A stretch of 50,294 nt of DNA from Nonomuraea deserti (lineage in GTDB: Bacteria > Actinomycetota > Actinomycetes > Streptosporangiales > Streptosporangiaceae): the NCBI RefSeq assembly GCF_004348685.1, contig NZ_SMKO01000055.1:1-50294 (forward strand), read 5' to 3'. Each line of letters opens with the position of its first letter. Within the stretch, counting starts at the first letter, position 1. Below the pieces are notes generated by a model. The model was not told the DNA's origin and did no database searches. It saw only the letters and a program-made list of their open reading frames with translations. A program made the translations under genes and the position numbers. Positions 1 through 7,655 of the stretch are shown here, in pieces.

Positions 1-829
1 GGGTGGGGGTTGCCCGGTCGGGGAGCGGGACACGGTAGACCGGGCTGCGCGGCCCCTCCGAGCCGGCCAGCAGCGCCGTTCCGTCGGCGGTGTAGGTGAT
101 CGACTCGGCCTGTTCGAGCTCCGGCATCGGCACCTTGGCGATCGTCTCGCCCGAGGGCTGGTAGAGGGTCGCCGAGAAGTAGGTGCGGATGACGTACGAC
201 GAGCCGTCGGGGGCGTAGGCGGCGTCCGTGGCCATGAGGGGGGCGCTGGCGACCTTGCGCAGGATGTTCGTCCGGCCGGTGCGCAGCTTCTTCGGCGCCG
301 CGTAGACCGAGCCGGCGAACTCCTTGGACACCACGTAGAGCCGGCCGGTCCTGGGGTTGATCATGAGCCCTTCGGCGTTGCGGGCTCCGTCGGCGTAGCG
401 GAAGCGGTAGCGGGTGGCGGGCAGGGTGGTGCTGCGCAGCGTCTGCGGCTCCATCACGCGATAGACGGAAATGTCGGGCCAGGCACCGTCCAGGTTGTCG
501 CCGATGTCGGCGAACCAGAGCACCCCCCGGCCCGTCTCCGGCTCCTTGGTCGCCGCCATCGCCTCCCAGTCCCGCGCCTGGGCGCCCTGCACCTGGAAGG
601 CGGCCTTCGTACGGCCTTTGCCGTCGACGGCGTAGAAGGCGGGGCTGGCGGAGCTGTCGTTGTGCGTGTAGAAGACGCCGTCGTGCGTCGGCGACACGGC
701 CAGGCCGCTGGACTCCGTGATCGCGGGATCGCGAAAGGTGAAGAGCTTCTCCGTGCCGTCGTCCGCCGCGTAGGCGGGAACGGCGGACAGACAGCAGATC
801 GCCGTGACGACCGCGAGCACCCTGATCAC
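1..829 (-). CDS. Secreted beta-propeller-like protein (esterase-like/phytase-like family), 3' end cut off
   Basis: Reading leftward from a GTG at 829 the frame stays open to the window edge (276 codons, no stop), so the C-terminus is missing. The start has a GGGGGA ribosome binding site a few bases upstream. The protein begins with a signal peptide (MIRVLAVVTAICCLSAVPAYA) and the mature part opens with ESSGLAVSP, then THNDS, DWEAMA and LWFADIGDN. These short motifs are typical of secreted WD40/esterase-like-phytase propellers of actinobacteria. Substrate is unknown. The family assignment is from remembered motifs; secretion is directly supported by the signal sequence. Confidence 0.75.
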   Translation of the reverse strand, partial: MIRVLAVVTAICCLSAVPAYAADDGTEKLFTFRDPAITESSGLAVSPTHDGVFYTHNDSSASPAFYAVDGKGRTKAAFQVQGAQARDWEAMAATKEPETGRGVLWFADIGDNLDGAWPDISVYRVMEPQTLRSTTLPATRYRFRYADGARNAEGLMINPRTGRLYVVSKEFAGSVYAAPKKLRTGRTNILRKVASAPLMATDAAYAPDGSSYVIRTYFSATLYQPSGETIAKVPMPELEQAESITYTADGTALLAGSEGPRSPVYRVPLPDRATPT

Positions 830-960
830 GACATCCCCCACGCCGCCATCATGCCCCACCCACCGGCCACCCCGTCCGCGCGACAGGCCCCACCCCCGAG
901 TGCAGGCAGCGCCAACGACCTCGCCATCCACCGCTAAGAACATCGTCCCGGCCCGCGACC

Positions 961-966
961 TAACCT
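961..966 (+). promoter_or_regulatory. -10 box of a leaderless promoter
   Basis: TAACCT matches TANNNT and lies 6 nt before the ATG at 973. There is no Shine-Dalgarno sequence, so the transcript probably starts at the ATG itself. I see no clear -35 box. Confidence 0.45.
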
Positions 967-972
967 GACGGC

Positions 973-1287
973 ATGATCACTGAAACGAGCCGTATGGCCG
1001 TAATGCTGACCGCCACCGTGGTGGCAGGAGGCGCTGCGCTGGCCGCCGCACCCGCCGCCGGCGCCACCACCTCGACCGGGTACACCTACTGCACCTACAA
1101 GGCCTTGAGGGCAACGGAAAAGTGGACGAACCCCGGGGGCGATGTCTCCAAAGGCACGTGGAAGTAGGGGAGCACCATCACCGTTTACGAAGGGGTCAGC
1201 CAGCTAGGCCGGATGTTGACGGCGAGCTCCAAGGCCTACTGGGTCGATCAAATTGACGTCACCAAGACTGGAAGTTGCCACCAGTAA
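973..1287 (+). pseudogene. Small secreted SH3b-like protein gene interrupted by in-frame TAG
   Basis: The frame opens at ATG 973 with a signal peptide ending near AAPAAGA. It reads to a TAG at 1165-1167 (64 residues), then continues in the same frame for 39 more sense codons to TAA at 1285-1287. The downstream part still looks like protein: GSTITVYEGV, then AYWVDQIDV and a terminal TGSCHQ. It holds the second of only two cysteines in the mature protein (the first is in YTYCTY). The pattern 'K-stop-GSTITVY ... YWVDQIDV' resembles a bacterial SH3 domain (KKGTKVTVY ... GWV), so TAG probably replaced an AAG lysine codon by one base. It could be a recent nonsense mutation, a sequencing error or a readthrough site. 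Confidence 0.6.
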
Positions 1288-1301
1288 GCCGGTTCTGAGC
1301 C

Positions 1302-2558
1302 TCAACCGGACACCCTGGCGCTGTGGCGGTGGAAGCCGGTGCCCTGGAGCACCACCAGCAGCACGTTGGCCACCGCCATGGCCGCCCACAGCCCGGTGAT
1401 GCCCCAGGTCCTGGCCACGGGTACGGCGGCGAGGACCAGCAGCCCGTACCCGATGGCGAAGTAGCCCAGGCTGGCCCCCGAACGCTTGAGCGCGGTAAGC
1501 CCGGTCCCGTGCACGGCCTGGGCCGCGTCGGCCATCGACGCCAGCACCATCAGCGGGAGCAGCGCGAGCACGCGTTCGCGTACCCCGGGGTCGTCGCTGA
1601 ACAGCGTGACCAGCGACGAGCCGAATCCGAGCAGCAGGCCCGCGCCGGCGAGCGAGGCCGCGAGGGCGAGCAGTACCGCCGTCCTGTTGGCCCGCCGCGC
1701 CCCCGCCGGGTCGGCGGCACGGGCGATCTCCGGCACCGAGGCCAGGCCGATGGAGAGCGAGGCCATCATCATGAGCGCGGTGAGCGTGGTCAGCACGGCG
1801 TGGGCGGCGGTTTCACGCGCGCCGGTGCCGCCCGCCGCGAGGGTGACGACCCCGAGCACCCCGAACTTGATCAGTACGGTGCCCGCCAGCGGGACGCTGA
1901 CCCTGGCCAGCTTGACGATCTCACCGGACCTGGGTCGTGCCTGCCCGATGGGACCGCCGAGCGCGCGGCGCAGCAGAAGGCTCGCCACGACCGCCGCCAC
2001 GCCGCCCCCGGCCACCCACGCGACGCCCACCCCGGCCAGCCCGAACGACGGCACCAGCGCCACGGTGAGGAAGCTCAGCAGCAGCCCGAAGGTCAGGCTC
2101 GGCCAGAGCACGCTGCGGTTGCGCCCGAGCGCCACCAGGATGGTGCTCGCGCCGCCGGTGGAGGCGAAGATCAGAAGGTAGACCGCGACGAAGTACGGCA
2201 GCGGGCCCAGCTCGCGCACCACTTCGCCGGGCACCCCCGTGGCGCGCGCGAGCAGCGGCACGCAGAGCACCGCGAGCGCCCCCGCCGCGCCGGCGGCCAT
2301 GCTGAGCCAGCGCGCGTCCCGCACGATCGGCACGGCCGCCGCGGGCTCGTCCCTGTGCTGGGCGACGAACGGCCCCAGGCCGCGCAGCGCACCCTGGACG
2401 GCGGCGGACGCCGGGTTGAGCACGGCGGTCATGACCGCGAAGGCGGCGAGGGCGACGGTGTCGTGCCTGCCGAGCACCGAGGTGACCACCAGCGAGCCGA
2501 TCATGCCCGTGACCATGGCCAGGAAGAGCGGGACGGCCGCCCTGAGCAGGGCGATCAT
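1302..2558 (-). CDS. MATE-family multidrug efflux protein
   Basis: A 418-residue polytopic membrane protein with about 12 hydrophobic helices, two-fold repeated, in the size range of MATE (NorM/DinF-like) cation-coupled drug antiporters. Diagnostic stretches are LRAAVPLFLAMVTGMIGSLVV at the start and the ALRGLGPFVAQHRDE segment after helix 2. The frame is open further upstream to 2657, but that would run over the divergent reductase start. The ATG at 2558 is the first credible start, although it has no Shine-Dalgarno sequence; it overlaps the stop of a short leader ORF (ATGA), which suggests translational coupling. It shares its upstream region and a MerR-type dyad with the aldo/keto reductase, consistent with a joint response to a toxic compound (inference). 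Confidence 0.85.
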   Translation of the reverse strand: MIALLRAAVPLFLAMVTGMIGSLVVTSVLGRHDTVALAAFAVMTAVLNPASAAVQGALRGLGPFVAQHRDEPAAAVPIVRDARWLSMAAGAAGALAVLCVPLLARATGVPGEVVRELGPLPYFVAVYLLIFASTGGASTILVALGRNRSVLWPSLTFGLLLSFLTVALVPSFGLAGVGVAWVAGGGVAAVVASLLLRRALGGPIGQARPRSGEIVKLARVSVPLAGTVLIKFGVLGVVTLAAGGTGARETAAHAVLTTLTALMMMASLSIGLASVPEIARAADPAGARRANRTAVLLALAASLAGAGLLLGFGSSLVTLFSDDPGVRERVLALLPLMVLASMADAAQAVHGTGLTALKRSGASLGYFAIGYGLLVLAAVPVARTWGITGLWAAMAVANVLLVVLQGTGFHRHSARVSG

Positions 2559-2605
2559 GAGGAGAGACGGCGCGGCAGGAAGTGCCCCATATCTCTGTAG
2601 ATCAC
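2555..2605 (-). CDS. Leaderless 16-residue leader peptide coupled to the MATE gene
   Basis: On the minus strand a TAGGAT box (2617-2612) is followed after 6 nt by GTG (2605), giving VIYRDMGHFLPRRLSS and then TGA at 2557-2555. The TGA overlaps the MATE ATG as ATGA. The MATE start itself lacks a ribosome binding site, which makes coupling from this leader plausible. The peptide is too short for similarity evidence; position, spacing and overlap are what I see, and function is inferred. Confidence 0.4.
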   Translation of the reverse strand: MIYRDMGHFLPRRLSS

Positions 2606-2611
2606 GCCTGG

Positions 2612-2648
2612 ATCCTATGGCCTGGAGCGCACTCCAGGTACTTAGGGT
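2612..2648. promoter_or_regulatory. MerR-type dyad shared by two divergent leaderless promoters
   Basis: The dyad is CCTGGAG (2621-2627), CGCA, CTCCAGG (2632-2638). To the right, TAGGGT (2643-2648) lies 4 nt from the dyad and 7 nt before the reductase ATG at 2656. To the left, on the minus strand, TAGGAT (2617-2612) lies 3 nt from the dyad and 6 nt before the leader GTG at 2605. A dyad just upstream of the -10 inside a long spacer is the arrangement MerR/SoxR-family activators use to twist a promoter. No merR gene is present in the window. Confidence 0.55.
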
Positions 2649-2655
2649 TGAGAGC

Positions 2656-3624
2656 ATGGATTACGTCAATCTCGGACGCAGCGGCCTCCAGGTGAGCCCG
2701 CTCTGCCTCGGCACGATGAACTTCGGCCCGCTGACCACGGAGGAGGACTCCTTCGCGATCATGGACCGGGCCCATGAGCTGGGCATCAATTTCTTCGACA
2801 CCGCCAACGTGTACGGCTGGAAGCTCGGCGAGGGCATCACGGAGCAGATCATCGGCCGATGGTTCGCCCAGGGCGGCGGGCGCCGGGAGAAGACGGTCAT
2901 CGCGACCAAGCTGAACGGCAGGATGAGCGACTGGCCCAACGACCAGAAGTTGTCGGCGCTCAACATCCGCAAGGCCTGCGACGCCTCGCTGAAGCGGCTG
3001 CAGACCGACTACATCGACATCTACCAGGCCCACCACATCGACAGGGACACCCCGTTCGACGAGTTCTGGGAGGCCATGGAGATCCTGCGGCAGCAGGGCA
3101 AGATCGTGTACGTGGGCTCCTCGAACTTCGCCGGCTGGCACATCGCCAAGGCCCAGGAGAGCGCTGCCAGGCGCAACTTCACCGGGCTGATCAGCGAGCA
3201 GTCGCACTACAACCTGCTCACCCGCACGGTCGAGCTGGAGGTGCTGCCCGCCTGCGAAGACTACGGCCTCGGCGTGATCCCGTGGAGCCCGCTGGCCGGC
3301 GGCCTGCTCGGCGGCGTGCTCCGCAAGATCGACAAGGGCCGGTCGGCCTCGGACAACGTGGTCAAGCAGCTCGAGAAGCACCGCGACAAGATCGAGCGGT
3401 ACGAGACGTTCTGCGACGAGCTGAACGAGGACCCGGCGTACGTGGCCCTCGCCTGGCTGCTCAAGCAGCGGGCGGTCACCGCGCCGATCATCGGCCCGCG
3501 CACGCTGGAGCAGCTCGAAGGCAGCATGCGCACCCTGGAGATCGAGCTCGACGAGGCAGCGCTGGCCCGGCTGGACGAGATCTTCCCCGGCCACCGCACC
3601 GCGCCGGAGGACTACGCCTGGTAG
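2656..3624 (+). CDS. Aldo/keto reductase
   Basis: A 322-residue NADPH-dependent oxidoreductase of the AKR superfamily, cytoplasmic, reducing aldehydes or ketones. It begins MDYVNLGRSGLQVSPLCLG, typical of the group. The catalytic tetrad is visible: Asp48 and Tyr53 in FFDTANVYG, Lys85 in VIATKLNG, His126 in DIYQAHH. The C-terminal cofactor segment is APIIGPRTLEQLEG. The start at 2656 is chosen because homologues start there and because TAGGGT 7 nt upstream fits a leaderless transcript; the frame is open far upstream only as antisense of the MATE gene. The shared dyad with a MATE pump suggests detoxification of a reactive carbonyl or drug (inference). Confidence 0.93.
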   Translation: MDYVNLGRSGLQVSPLCLGTMNFGPLTTEEDSFAIMDRAHELGINFFDTANVYGWKLGEGITEQIIGRWFAQGGGRREKTVIATKLNGRMSDWPNDQKLSALNIRKACDASLKRLQTDYIDIYQAHHIDRDTPFDEFWEAMEILRQQGKIVYVGSSNFAGWHIAKAQESAARRNFTGLISEQSHYNLLTRTVELEVLPACEDYGLGVIPWSPLAGGLLGGVLRKIDKGRSASDNVVKQLEKHRDKIERYETFCDELNEDPAYVALAWLLKQRAVTAPIIGPRTLEQLEGSMRTLEIELDEAALARLDEIFPGHRTAPEDYAW

Positions 3625-3627
3625 CGC

Positions 3628-3711
3628 TCAGGTCAGCAGGGCGCCGATCACGACGATCAGCAGCAGCAGGCCGAGCACGATGGGCAGCAACCAGGAGCGA
3701 GGACGGTCCAC
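3628..3711 (-). CDS. Putative 27-residue single-pass membrane microprotein
   Basis: Ten bases after the thpR stop, on the same strand, a GTG opens a frame ending at TGA 3630-3628. The product starts VDRPRSW and then consists almost wholly of one hydrophobic helix (LLPIVLGLLLLIVVIGALL). AGGGC just upstream is a weak ribosome binding site. It would be the last cistron of the marR-MFS-thpR operon, and the convergent reductase ends only 3 bases away. No family recognised; conservation is needed to prove coding. Confidence 0.35.
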   Translation of the reverse strand: MDRPRSWLLPIVLGLLLLIVVIGALLT

Positions 3712-3721
3712 GCCCTGGAGC

Positions 3722-4279
3722 CTAGCCCTGCTCAGAGGGTGCGAGCGCCCATTCGGCGAGTGACTCGTACCTCACCTGCGGCCCGTTGTGACTGCGGACG
3801 AGACGGACGTGCTCCGCCCGCCACGGCGAGCCGCTGAATCCCGACAGCGACTCGATCAGCGGGCGGAGGTCCGTCTCCGTCTTGGCCCTGGCCAGCGTCA
3901 GGTGCGGGTGGAACCGTTTGCCGTCCGCATGCGCGGCCCCTGCCCGGCGGGCGCCGGCCTTGACGGAGTCGGCGAGCCGGGTCATGGAGTCGCCCGTGAC
4001 GCCCACCCACAAGACCCTGGCCCGGCGGGCGGACGAGAACGCGCCGAAACCGTCGAAGGCCAGGTCGAGCACGCTGTAGCGGCGCACGGCACGGGCCAGG
4101 CGCAACTCCAGCTCGGGCAGCGCCCGCTCGGGCACCTCGCCGAAGAAGGCCAGCGTGATGTGCCAGGTGGCCCGGTCGGGCCAGCGCAGGCCCGGCACCT
4201 GCCCGACGTGCGGCGCGATCGCGCGGGACACCTCGTCCAGCGCCTCGTCGGGCGGCACCAGGGCCGCGAAGAGCCTCAT
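3722..4279 (-). CDS. thpR: RNA 2',3'-cyclic phosphodiesterase (2H phosphoesterase)
   Basis: A 185-residue cytoplasmic enzyme opening 2',3'-cyclic phosphates at RNA ends, formerly called 2'-5' RNA ligase. Both HxTL signature motifs are intact: HITL at residues 40-43 (ATWHITLAF) and HLTL at 126-129 (RFHPHLTLAR). The N-terminus MRLFAALVPP is typical. It lies 36 bases downstream of the MFS gene on the same strand, so it is probably the third gene of the marR operon; a functional link to efflux is not evident. Confidence 0.92.
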   Translation of the reverse strand: MRLFAALVPPDEALDEVSRAIAPHVGQVPGLRWPDRATWHITLAFFGEVPERALPELELRLARAVRRYSVLDLAFDGFGAFSSARRARVLWVGVTGDSMTRLADSVKAGARRAGAAHADGKRFHPHLTLARAKTETDLRPLIESLSGFSGSPWRAEHVRLVRSHNGPQVRYESLAEWALAPSEQG

Positions 4280-4315
4280 GCCATCCGATTGTGCCCCGTC
4301 GCGGGGACCGGTCGC

Positions 4316-5539
4316 TCAGGCCGTGGCGAGCGCCGGCTTGTGCACCCGCGAGCTGATCAGCCGCGTCACGAGGACCGCCAGCCCCGTGCCTGCCAGGACG
4401 AGCACGCCCGACAACATCACGCCCGTACGCGGCCCGCCCAGCTCGGACAGCCATCCGATCAGCGGCGCGCCGAGCGGCGCCCCGCCCGTGAATACCAGCA
4501 TGTAGATGCCCATGACCCGCCCCCGCATGTCGGGGGAGGTGGCGAGCTGGACGCTGGCGTTCGCGGCCGTGTTGATGGTGATCAACGCGATGCCGGTGGG
4601 GACCAGCAGCAGCAGGTAGACGGGGTAGAACGGGGCCAGCGCCGTCGCGATCTGGAACAGGCCGAAGCCGATCGCCCCGGCGAAGAGCACCTTGCGCGAC
4701 AGCCGCGCCCTGCGCGCCGCCAGCAGCGCCCCTCCGAGCGCGCCCACCGCGAACATGCTGGAGGCCAGGCCGAACGAGGACGCCCCGGCCTTGAACACCT
4801 CGCGGGCCATGAGCGCGATCGACATCGAGAACGACTGCGAGAACATCGACACGAACCCGATGAGCAGCACCGGCATGAGCAGTTCTTCGCGCCGCATCAC
4901 GTAGCGCAGCCCTTCGCGGAGTTGCCCCCTGGCCCTGGGCACGCGCTCGGAGATGTTCAACTCCGACCTGCGCATGAAGACGAGGCTGGAGATCACGGCG
5001 CCGAACGTCAGCGCGTTGATCAGGAAGATCGGGCCCGTCCCGCCCAGCACGTAGATCAGCAGGCCGGCGAGCGCCGGGCCGACCACGCGGGCCAGGTTGA
5101 AGATGGAGCTGTTCAGGGCGATCGCGTTGGGCAGGTCGTTACGGCCGACCATCTCGACCACGAACGCCTGCCGCGTCGGCACCTCGACGCAGGAGATCAT
5201 GCCGAGCAGGAACGCCATCGCGTACACGTGCCACACGTGGGCCGCACCGGTCATCGTCAGCACGCCTATGGTCAGCGCGAGCGAGGCCATCAGCACCTGG
5301 GCGCCGATGAGGATGGGCCGCTTGGGGTAGCGGTCGGCCAGCACGCCGCCGAACATGCCGAACAGCAGCATGGGCAGGAACTGCAGCGCGGTCGCCGTGC
5401 CGAGCGCCGCCGCGCTGCCGTTGGTCAGGTCGAGCACCAGCCAGTCCTGGGCGGTGCGCTGCAGCCAGGTGCCGACGTTGGAGACCGCGCCCCCGGCCGC
5501 GAACATGCGGTAGTTACGAACCCTGAGCGACCGGAACAT
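4316..5539 (-). CDS. MFS transporter (Enterobactin exporter-like / DHA3 group)
   Basis: A 407-residue major-facilitator protein with 12 predicted membrane helices. It begins MFRSLRVRNYRMFAAGGAVSNVGTW, followed by RTAQDWLVL, the usual opening of actinobacterial MFS exporters of the EntS/DHA3 type. The loop GGVLADRYPKRPIL is the cytoplasmic GxLaDrxgrr motif A. The frame stays open upstream through the marR gene, but this region is marR read out of frame. The ATG at 5539 with AGGA 5 nt before it, 26 bases after the marR stop, is the sensible start. Probably a drug or small-molecule exporter controlled by the adjacent MarR (inference). Confidence 0.9.
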   Translation of the reverse strand: MFRSLRVRNYRMFAAGGAVSNVGTWLQRTAQDWLVLDLTNGSAAALGTATALQFLPMLLFGMFGGVLADRYPKRPILIGAQVLMASLALTIGVLTMTGAAHVWHVYAMAFLLGMISCVEVPTRQAFVVEMVGRNDLPNAIALNSSIFNLARVVGPALAGLLIYVLGGTGPIFLINALTFGAVISSLVFMRRSELNISERVPRARGQLREGLRYVMRREELLMPVLLIGFVSMFSQSFSMSIALMAREVFKAGASSFGLASSMFAVGALGGALLAARRARLSRKVLFAGAIGFGLFQIATALAPFYPVYLLLLVPTGIALITINTAANASVQLATSPDMRGRVMGIYMLVFTGGAPLGAPLIGWLSELGGPRTGVMLSGVLVLAGTGLAVLVTRLISSRVHKPALATA

Positions 5540-5565
5540 CCCGGTCCTGGGTTCCTCAGGTTCGT

Positions 5566-6018
5566 CTATATCCGGCTGAGCTTCTCCAGGATGGGTGCCG
5601 CCTGCCGGAGAATCGCCCTCTCCTCGGGGGACAGCTCTTTCAGCCGCTGCGTCAGCCACGCCTCCTTGCGGCGTCGCTCCTCCTTCAGCAGCTTCTCGGC
5701 GGCCTCGGTCACGGTCACGGTCACCTGGCGCCGGTCGGTCGGGTGCGGGGTGCGTGCGACCAGGCCGCGTTCCTCGAGCTTGGCGATCACGCGCGTCATC
5801 GAGGGCGGCTGCACCTTCTCGAGCTCGGCCAATTCGCCGGGGGTTATCCCGGAATGCCGTTCCACGGCGGCGAGCGTCGCGAACTGGGTGGGCGTCAGCG
5901 AGTGTGCCGCTGCCTGTCGTCGTAGGCGCCTGGTCAGCCTTGCCATAGAAACGCGCAAGGCCGAAGCCAGGCCTGCGTCGCTGCGCAGGTCCGTCTTGTG
6001 CTGGGGTTTGGTTAGCAT
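5566..6018 (-). CDS. MarR-family transcriptional regulator
   Basis: A 150-residue winged-helix repressor. The helix-turn-helix region is LTPTQFATLAAVERHSGITP and GELAELEKVQPPSMTRVIAKL; the wing is RTPHPTDRRQVTVTVTE. It is the first gene of a leftward operon with the MFS exporter 26 bases downstream, the classic arrangement for a pump controlled by a ligand-sensing MarR. A palindrome that includes its own start codon (6011-6038) suggests autoregulation. AAAGGT lies about 9 nt before the ATG as ribosome binding site. Confidence 0.93.
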   Translation of the reverse strand: MLTKPQHKTDLRSDAGLASALRVSMARLTRRLRRQAAAHSLTPTQFATLAAVERHSGITPGELAELEKVQPPSMTRVIAKLEERGLVARTPHPTDRRQVTVTVTEAAEKLLKEERRRKEAWLTQRLKELSPEERAILRQAAPILEKLSRI

Positions 6019-6042
6019 GAGTCATTACCTTTGCTAACTATA
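6011..6042 (-). promoter_or_regulatory. MarR operator palindrome and -10 box
   Basis: GTTAGCA (6011-6017) and TGCTAAC (6032-6038) form a perfect 7-bp inverted repeat with a 14-base spacer. One arm overlaps the marR ATG and the other overlaps TATAGT (6042-6037, minus strand), a good -10 box. Binding there would block both RNA polymerase and the ribosome. Direct autorepression is inferred from position. Confidence 0.6.
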
Positions 6043-6080
6043 GGCGAAGACAGGATATTTCCCTAACCGGTTTTTTGCCC

Positions 6081-6120
6081 TCCTGGATACCAGGAAGCCG
6101 CCCCGCGCGCGCGAGACGGC
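6081..6120 (-). terminator. Possible tandem-hairpin terminator of the purine permease
   Basis: Just after the permease stop on the minus strand there are two dyads. One is GGA(a)GCCG/CGGCTCC around a GC-rich loop (about 6093-6123). The other is TCCTGG-ATA-CCAGGA (6081-6095). There is no U-tract, as is common in actinobacteria. Confidence 0.3.
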
Positions 6121-6130
6121 TCCCACCTGC

Positions 6131-7573
6131 TCAGATCCCGAAGAGCGCGCGGATCGGACCGATCGCGAAGTAGAGCACGAAGAGGATCGTGACCGCCCAC
6201 AGCAGCGGATGGATCTCCCTCGCCTTGCCCCGCACCGTCTTGATCAGCACATAGCTGACGAAGCCGGCGCCGATGCCGTTGGAGACCGAGTAGGTGAAGG
6301 GCATGACCACGACGGTGAGGAACGCCGGGATCGCGATCTCGTAGTCGTTCCAGTCGATGTCGCGGATCGCGGTCATCATCAGGAAGCCGACGACGACCAG
6401 CGCGGGGGCCGCGGCCTCGTACGGCACGACCGTGACGAGCGGCGCGAAGAAGATCGCCACCAGGAACAGCAGGCCGGTGACCACGCTCGCCAGGCCCGTG
6501 CGCGCGCCCTCGCCGACGCCGGCGGCCGACTCGATGTAGGTGGTGTTGGAGGAGACGGAGCCCGCGCCGCCGGCCGCCGCGCCGATCGAGTCGACGAGCA
6601 GGATCTGCTTGGTACGAGGGAGCGTCCCGTCCTCCTCGATCAGGTTCGCCTGGCGGCCGACGCCCACCATGGTGCCCATGGTGTCGAAGAAGTCGGTGAT
6701 GAGCAGAGTGAAGACGAACAGCACGGCCAGCAGCACCGAGATCCGGCTGAACGCCCCGAAGGGGTCGAACTCCGTGAACAGCACCAGCGGGTTGTGGAAG
6801 CCGAGGATCTGCTCGGGCAGCGTGGGCACGTTCAGCTGCCAGCCGCCGGGGTTCTCGGCCGAGAACGCGCCCGACTTGGTGAGCAACTCCACGATGATCG
6901 CCAGCACGGTCGTGCCCACGATGCCGATGAGGATGGCGCCCTTGACCTTCCGCGCCACCATCGCCGCCGTGGCCAGCAGCCCGACCACGAACACGAAGAT
7001 CGGCCACGAGGTGAGGTTGCCCCCGATGCCCATCTCCAGCGGCGGCCCGGCCGGCACCCGCCGTACGAACCCCGCGTCCACGAAACCGATCAGCGCGATG
7101 AACAGGCCGATGCCGACGCTGATGGCGGTCTTGAGCTGGGCGGGAATGGCATGGAACACCGCCACCCTGAGCCCGGTCAGCACCAATATGGCGATGATGA
7201 CGCCTTCCAGGAAGACCAGGCCCATGGCCTCCTCCCACGTCATCACGCCGGCCAGGTTGAACGTGACGAAGGCGTTCAGGCCGAGCCCGGCCGCCATCGC
7301 GAAGGGCACCCTGCCGACGACGCCCATGAGGATCGTCAGCACCCCCGCCACGAAGGCGGTCCCGGCCGCGACCAGCGCCACGTTCGGCGTCGTGCCGTCA
7401 CCGATGACCTGCTTGTCCACGTCCGTGCCCGTGGCGATGATGATCGGGTTCAGCACCACGATGTAGGCCATGGTGAAGAACGTGGCCAGGCCACCCCGTA
7501 CCTCACGGGAGACGGTGGAACCTCGTGCGGAGATTGCGAAGAAACGATCTATTTTGCTACGTGTGTCGCTCAC
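6131..7573 (-). CDS. NCS2-family guanine/hypoxanthine permease (AzgA-like)
   Basis: A 480-residue proton-coupled purine importer of the NCS2/AzgA group. The start RFFAISARGSTVSREVRGGLATFFTMAYI is characteristic. GLGLNAFVTFNL corresponds to the substrate-site helix and DFFDTMGTMVGVG to the conserved TM8 region, followed by STTYIESAAGV-like SNTTYIESAAGVGEGARTGL. All core motifs are intact, so it should be functional. It begins with GTG at 7573. Eighty bases upstream the divergent DUF2530 gene starts, an arrangement I recall from other actinobacteria. No purine riboswitch is visible in the gap. Confidence 0.94.
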   Translation of the reverse strand: MSDTRSKIDRFFAISARGSTVSREVRGGLATFFTMAYIVVLNPIIIATGTDVDKQVIGDGTTPNVALVAAGTAFVAGVLTILMGVVGRVPFAMAAGLGLNAFVTFNLAGVMTWEEAMGLVFLEGVIIAILVLTGLRVAVFHAIPAQLKTAISVGIGLFIALIGFVDAGFVRRVPAGPPLEMGIGGNLTSWPIFVFVVGLLATAAMVARKVKGAILIGIVGTTVLAIIVELLTKSGAFSAENPGGWQLNVPTLPEQILGFHNPLVLFTEFDPFGAFSRISVLLAVLFVFTLLITDFFDTMGTMVGVGRQANLIEEDGTLPRTKQILLVDSIGAAAGGAGSVSSNTTYIESAAGVGEGARTGLASVVTGLLFLVAIFFAPLVTVVPYEAAAPALVVVGFLMMTAIRDIDWNDYEIAIPAFLTVVVMPFTYSVSNGIGAGFVSYVLIKTVRGKAREIHPLLWAVTILFVLYFAIGPIRALFGI

Positions 7574-7643
7574 GACGCGAACAGTGGCAGGCGCGGTGAG
7601 CTGCGGAAAGAGCCAGTAATGATTTCGAGACCCGATTGCAAGC

Positions 7644-7649
7644 TAGGGT
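7644..7649 (+). promoter_or_regulatory. -10 box of a leaderless promoter
   Basis: TAGGGT lies 6 nt before the GTG at 7656. It is identical to the box in front of the aldo/keto reductase, and there is no Shine-Dalgarno sequence. Confidence 0.5.
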
Positions 7650-7655
7650 GGACAC

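Noticed and set aside
1323..2600. Long plus-strand open frames opposite the MATE gene
   Set aside because: Compositionally Arg/His/Gln-rich antisense shadow typical of GC-rich DNA; MATE helices on the other strand are clear.
5540..6025. N-terminal extension of the MFS frame across marR
   Set aside because: It is marR read in another frame; no MFS protein has such an extension and a good ATG with AGGA exists at 5539.
7574..7655. Purine riboswitch ahead of the NCS2 permease
   Set aside because: The gap is only 82 bases and has no aptamer-like core; purine riboswitches are also not expected in this group.
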